Of a DNA stretch of 8,227 nucleotides, positions 6,131 through 8,227 are shown piece by piece. Under the pieces are notes generated by a model. That model was not told the DNA's origin. It ran no database searches and saw only the letters and a list, made by a program, of their open reading frames with translations. Made by a program: the position numbers and the translations under genes. Source of the stretch: Phycisphaerales bacterium (GTDB lineage Bacteria; Planctomycetota; Phycisphaerae; Phycisphaerales; UBA1924); assembly GCA_019747615.1 (NCBI GenBank), contig JAIEQQ010000263.1:1-8227 (forward strand). Direction: 5' to 3'. The first letter of the stretch is position 1. Each line of letters starts with the position of its first letter.

Positions 6131-6820
6131 ATGTTCGCCCTCGCATCCCGCCGTCGCCTTTCTCCCAACTTCACCGCCGCTCGCCCCGCGATGCTGGCTT
6201 GCGTTGCCGCCGCGATCGGCGGGCTGGCGGCCTCGGCCCATGCGACTGTGACCAATGGCTCGTTCGAGTTGCCGCCTGTCACCCCGGGCACGTTCTCCGT
6301 GTTTGGCGGCGGATCGACGAGCATCACCGGCTGGACGGTGGTGGGGGGCAACGTGGCGGTGATCAGCGCGTCGTACGTTGAAGGAGGGGTCACCTTCAAC
6401 GCGCAGAGCGGTGCACAGTGGCTGGACCTGACCGGGACCGGCTCGAACTCATTGAGCAACGGCGTGTCGCAGGACGTGGCCACCACGATCGGGCAACTCT
6501 ACCGGCTGTCGTTCTACGTCGGCTCGGCGACTGACAACAACTCGTTTTCCGCATCGACGGTGGACCTCAGCATCGGCGGGGGTGGCCGCGCGAGCTTTAC
6601 GAACCCCACCGCGCCGCGAACCACGATGGACTGGCAGTTGTTCACGGCCGACTTCACCGCCACCAGCACGCTGACGAACATCACGTTCTTCAACGGCAGC
6701 GCGCCGAACAACAACCTCAGCGGCCTTGACAACGTGACGCTGGCGGTGATCCCGGCGCCGGGCGCGGCGGCATTGCTGGGTCTCTGTGGGTTGCTCGCGG
6801 CGCGTCGTCGTCGAGCGTGA
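6131..6820 (+). CDS. DUF642/choice-of-anchor-like secreted protein with PEP-CTERM-like tail
   Basis: The product has 229 residues. The ATG at 6131 has AGGAG (6118-6122) with an 8-base spacer. A long signal peptide (1-38, Arg-rich n-region with RRR at 7-9, hydrophobic 21-36) ends AHA. The mature part opens 'TNGSFELPPVTPGTF', then 'ITGWTVVGGNVAVISASYV' (65-83), 'AQWLDLTGTG' (95-104), 'GVSQDVATTIGQLYRLSFYVG' in two adjoining parts (111-131) and 'GLDNVTL' (198-204). This is the motif order of DUF642 and choice-of-anchor C proteins, a galactose-binding-like beta-sandwich family associated with cell-wall carbohydrates. Residues 207-228, 'IPAPGAAALLGLCGLLAARRRR', are a PEP-CTERM-like sorting tail: a Pro-rich motif, a membrane segment and a basic cluster. 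A surface or matrix location with glycan binding is inferred. It is divergent from the hydrolase and probably has its own promoter at 6018-6045. An upstream in-frame extension to 5906 is not credible. Confidence 0.88.
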   Translation: MFALASRRRLSPNFTAARPAMLACVAAAIGGLAASAHATVTNGSFELPPVTPGTFSVFGGGSTSITGWTVVGGNVAVISASYVEGGVTFNAQSGAQWLDLTGTGSNSLSNGVSQDVATTIGQLYRLSFYVGSATDNNSFSASTVDLSIGGGGRASFTNPTAPRTTMDWQLFTADFTATSTLTNITFFNGSAPNNNLSGLDNVTLAVIPAPGAAALLGLCGLLAARRRRA

Positions 6821-6901
6821 GTCGAATGCGGATCGGCGTCAGCGTCATCATCCATGGCGTTCCGTCGGTAAGCTGTCCCTAGGAGTGTCTCGCGGCCGAA
6901 G

Positions 6902-7540
6902 GTGCGTGGCGTGGCCGCGGGCCTGACGGCGTCGGCCGCCTATGCCGGCGACCCGAGCCCGTTCCTCACCGGCTTCCTGCTCTACCGCAGCAACGCCGAC
7001 GGTTCGGCCAACAACAACCCCGCCTATTTCTACACCACCAACGGTAACATCGGCGCTGCTCGCCAGACGCTGACACCCTCCATCGGGCCCGCGCAGACCG
7101 TGGGGATCAGCTTCTTGCTGACGCCAGGCGCAAACACGTTCACGTTCGCGACCAACTTTCCGGTCGACCCCGGTCTCTTCGCCGGCGTGCAGCTCTACTT
7201 CAACACGACGGGAACACCCTTTCAGCCGATCGGTGCAGGCGTCGCGCCTGACCTGGCGGCCTTCGTCGGGACCAGCTCGCCTTCGCCGCTGGCCAACCCG
7301 GCGGCCGGGGCGGGCATCATCGACTTCGGAAACAGCTTCGGCCCGCTGGCTGCGTACAGCGGCGCGACCTCCGTGACCGTCGGCAACTGGGTGATCAGCG
7401 TCAGCGCGCTCAGCATCAACCGGACACCCACGGGCTCGATGACGCTCTCGGTCGTCGCCATCCCGAGTCCGGCCGCGGCGGCGCTGCTGGGTCTTGGCGG
7501 GCTGATGGCGGCGGGTGGGGGGCGGCGGCGGCGGCGCTGA
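6902..7540 (+). CDS. PEP-CTERM-like protein with truncated or degenerate N-terminus
   Basis: The product has 212 residues if started at GTG 6902; GTG 6911 is the only other near start. The body has no family that I recognise; it is Asn/Thr/Gly/Ala-rich and likely beta-structured, as in 'NTFTFATNFPVDPG' and 'VTVGNWVISVSALSI'. The end (187-212) is 'IPSPAAAALLGLGGLMAAGG' followed by Gly and five Arg, a PEP-CTERM-like anchor. The start is odd. Residues 1-15 look like only the back half of a signal peptide (VAAGLTASAAYA, then Gly16), with no basic n-region. An in-frame stop (6869-6871) blocks extension to the ATG at 6854. AGGAGTGTCTCGC (6881-6893) nearly matches the leader of the preceding gene, where ATG follows at once, but no start codon follows here. 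The start may have been deleted. Secretion is therefore uncertain. Confidence 0.7.
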   Translation: MRGVAAGLTASAAYAGDPSPFLTGFLLYRSNADGSANNNPAYFYTTNGNIGAARQTLTPSIGPAQTVGISFLLTPGANTFTFATNFPVDPGLFAGVQLYFNTTGTPFQPIGAGVAPDLAAFVGTSSPSPLANPAAGAGIIDFGNSFGPLAAYSGATSVTVGNWVISVSALSINRTPTGSMTLSVVAIPSPAAAALLGLGGLMAAGGGRRRRR

Positions 7541-7546
7541 GCGGGC

Positions 7547-7585
7547 AAAGCAGCAAAGCAGCAAAGCAGCAAAGCAGCAAAGCTC
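7547..7585. repeat. AAAGCAGC x4 then AAAGCTC x1 tandem array
   Basis: Four exact AAAGCAGC copies (7547-7578) are followed by one AAAGCTC (7579-7585). The array begins six bases after the stop codon of the preceding gene and lies between convergent genes. The units are those of the array at 4882-4946, in reversed order and different copy number. Confidence 0.95.
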
Positions 7586-7606
7586 AAACCTTGAAGCAGT
7601 AGAGCT

Positions 7607-7631
7607 CAGATTTCAGATTTGAAATTTCAAA
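7607..7631. repeat. AT-rich heptamers and a 14-bp perfect palindrome
   Basis: CAGATTT (7607-7613), CAGATTT (7614-7620) and GAAATTT (7621-7627) continue the 7-base period. They overlap the perfect palindrome TTTGAAATTTCAAA (7618-7631). This AT-rich island stands out in GC-rich DNA and ends six bases before the minus-strand gene end at 7637. Confidence 0.75.
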
Positions 7632-7636
7632 GGAGT

Positions 7637-8227
7637 TCAATGCCGTGCGCCGTTGAGTTTGGTGGGCGGTGCCTTTGCGCGCTGCGCGAGATGGGGCGGT
7701 GGGAGGAAGGGGAAGTTGACGATTTGGGGGCCGCGCGGTGGGGGCGGTGCCGGGGCGCGGGGTGCTGTCGCTGACCCTTGTGGCTTGGGGACTTGCGATC
7801 TGTCCTCGTGGGAATCGGGGGCGAGCGGTTGGTCGGCGGCACCGACCTGAGGACAGGTCGGTGGCACGGGGAGGGGCGCCGTTGGGTCGACGGCGAGGGT
7901 GCTTGCAGTTTGGTGAGGCCCGCCTTGGAAAGACGCGCCCCCTGGTGCTGATGGCGCGGGGAGTTTGGTGCGGAGTTCGCGGAGGGGTGTGGTGGCGGCG
8001 CGGCGGCCGCTGATTTCGTCGAGGTTGAAGGCGGCGATGTGGGTGAGGCGGGCGAGGGCGTTTTCGCGGCGGACGGGAGCCGCGGCGTCGTGGCGGATGG
8101 CGGAAATGACGCGGAGGGCGTCGAGCTCGGCCTGGGCTTCGGGCGATTCGAGAAGTTGCTGGAACGCGACGTACGTGAGCTTGAACTCCGCGGCGATCTC
8201 AGGGATCGTGCGCTCGGAGCGGACGAG
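7637..8227 (-). CDS. Helix-turn-helix-like protein with Pro-rich tail, 5' partial
   Basis: The minus strand is open from the window edge to a TGA at 7637-7639, giving the last 196 residues. Visible residues 1-95 are helical: 'RTIPEIAAEFKLTYVAFQQL' (6-25) looks like a helix-turn-helix ('..IAAEF.L....F..LL'), followed by 'SPEAQAELDALR' and a helical block with 'RRENALARLTHIAAFNLDEI'. Codons are mostly G- or C-ended, as in the neighbouring genes. Residues from about 98 on are low-complexity, rich in Pro, Ala and Gln, and probably disordered. The tail coding region includes a 24-bp palindrome (7840-7863), encoded within 'VPPTCPQVGAAD', which may be an inserted REP-like element. A DNA-binding or phage-terminase-small-subunit-like role is possible, but no family can be named from this fragment. 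The gene is convergent with the PEP-CTERM-like gene ending at 7540. Confidence 0.7.
   Translation of the reverse strand, partial: LVRSERTIPEIAAEFKLTYVAFQQLLESPEAQAELDALRVISAIRHDAAAPVRRENALARLTHIAAFNLDEISGRRAATTPLRELRTKLPAPSAPGGASFQGGPHQTASTLAVDPTAPLPVPPTCPQVGAADQPLAPDSHEDRSQVPKPQGSATAPRAPAPPPPRGPQIVNFPFLPPPHLAQRAKAPPTKLNGARH
7840..7863. repeat. REP-like palindrome inside a coding region
   Basis: CACCGACCTG (7840-7849), loop AGGA, CAGGTCGGTG (7854-7863): a perfect 10-bp stem. It lies in the low-complexity tail of the minus-strand gene and keeps its frame open. Confidence 0.75.

Noticed and set aside
6848..7564. Minus-strand open frame opposite the third PEP-CTERM-like gene
   Set aside because: Arg/Gly/Val-rich antisense shadow; the plus strand carries the sorting tail.
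7640..8013. Plus-strand frames after AGGAG at 7631-7635, including one from ATG 7640
   Set aside because: They are Gly/Arg/Trp/Cys-rich and lie opposite a minus-strand frame open for 591 bases with a helical, protein-like N-terminal part.

Overview
The window looks like GC-rich chromosomal DNA from a planctomycete, most likely of the class Phycisphaerae. The main clues are the secreted proteins: two end in a duplicated tail built on 'NPADIA..(D/T)G.PLPP.G...NNGVTEGDYN.FF', and three end in an 'IP(A/S)P(G/A)AAA...RRRR' variant of the PEP-CTERM sorting signal. This assignment rests on recalled features of the group, not on a search. No RNA genes, CRISPR arrays, insertion sequences or phage genes are visible.

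Layout. (1) 2-595, plus: the C-terminal end of a secreted Ig-like protein carrying the duplicated tail. (2) 596-908: a non-coding gap with heptamer repeats and a G-quadruplex motif. (3) 909-3737, plus: a 942-residue secreted protein with about six Ig-like domains, two pre-peptidase-like beta domains and the same tail. (4) 3796-4089, minus: a 97-residue hydrophilic protein of unknown role, convergent with gene 3. (5) 4236-4808, plus: a lipoprotein resembling the DUF6265 family. (6) 4809-4982: repeats and a REP-like hairpin. (7) 4983-5888, minus: an SGNH/GDSL hydrolase with a PEP-CTERM-like tail. (8) 6131-6820, plus: a DUF642/choice-of-anchor-type protein with the same kind of tail, divergent from the hydrolase and preceded by a good sigma-70-like promoter. 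(9) 6902-7540, plus: a third PEP-CTERM-like protein whose N-terminus looks damaged. (10) 7541-7636: repeats. (11) 7637-8227, minus: the 3' part of a gene for a helix-turn-helix-like protein with a long proline-rich tail.

How the genes relate. Most products appear to be exported or anchored at the cell envelope: adhesion-like Ig proteins, a lipoprotein, a secreted esterase-type hydrolase and likely carbohydrate-binding or matrix proteins. Two different C-terminal tail systems coexist. Nothing indicates one multi-gene operon; most genes are separated by gaps or face each other. No exosortase is present, so the processing enzyme would be encoded elsewhere.

The most unusual signal is non-coding. 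Nearly every intergenic gap holds short tandem arrays with a 7-8 bp period (AGCGYTG, CAMYGGG, AGTGCTG/AAGGCTG, AAAGCTC, AAAGCAGC, AGAGTGGC, CAGATTT). They usually begin within about 10 bp of a stop codon and fill the space between convergent genes. Several share a core such as A-A/G-N-G-C-T, as if they were drifted members of one family. This is the best candidate here for something under-described.
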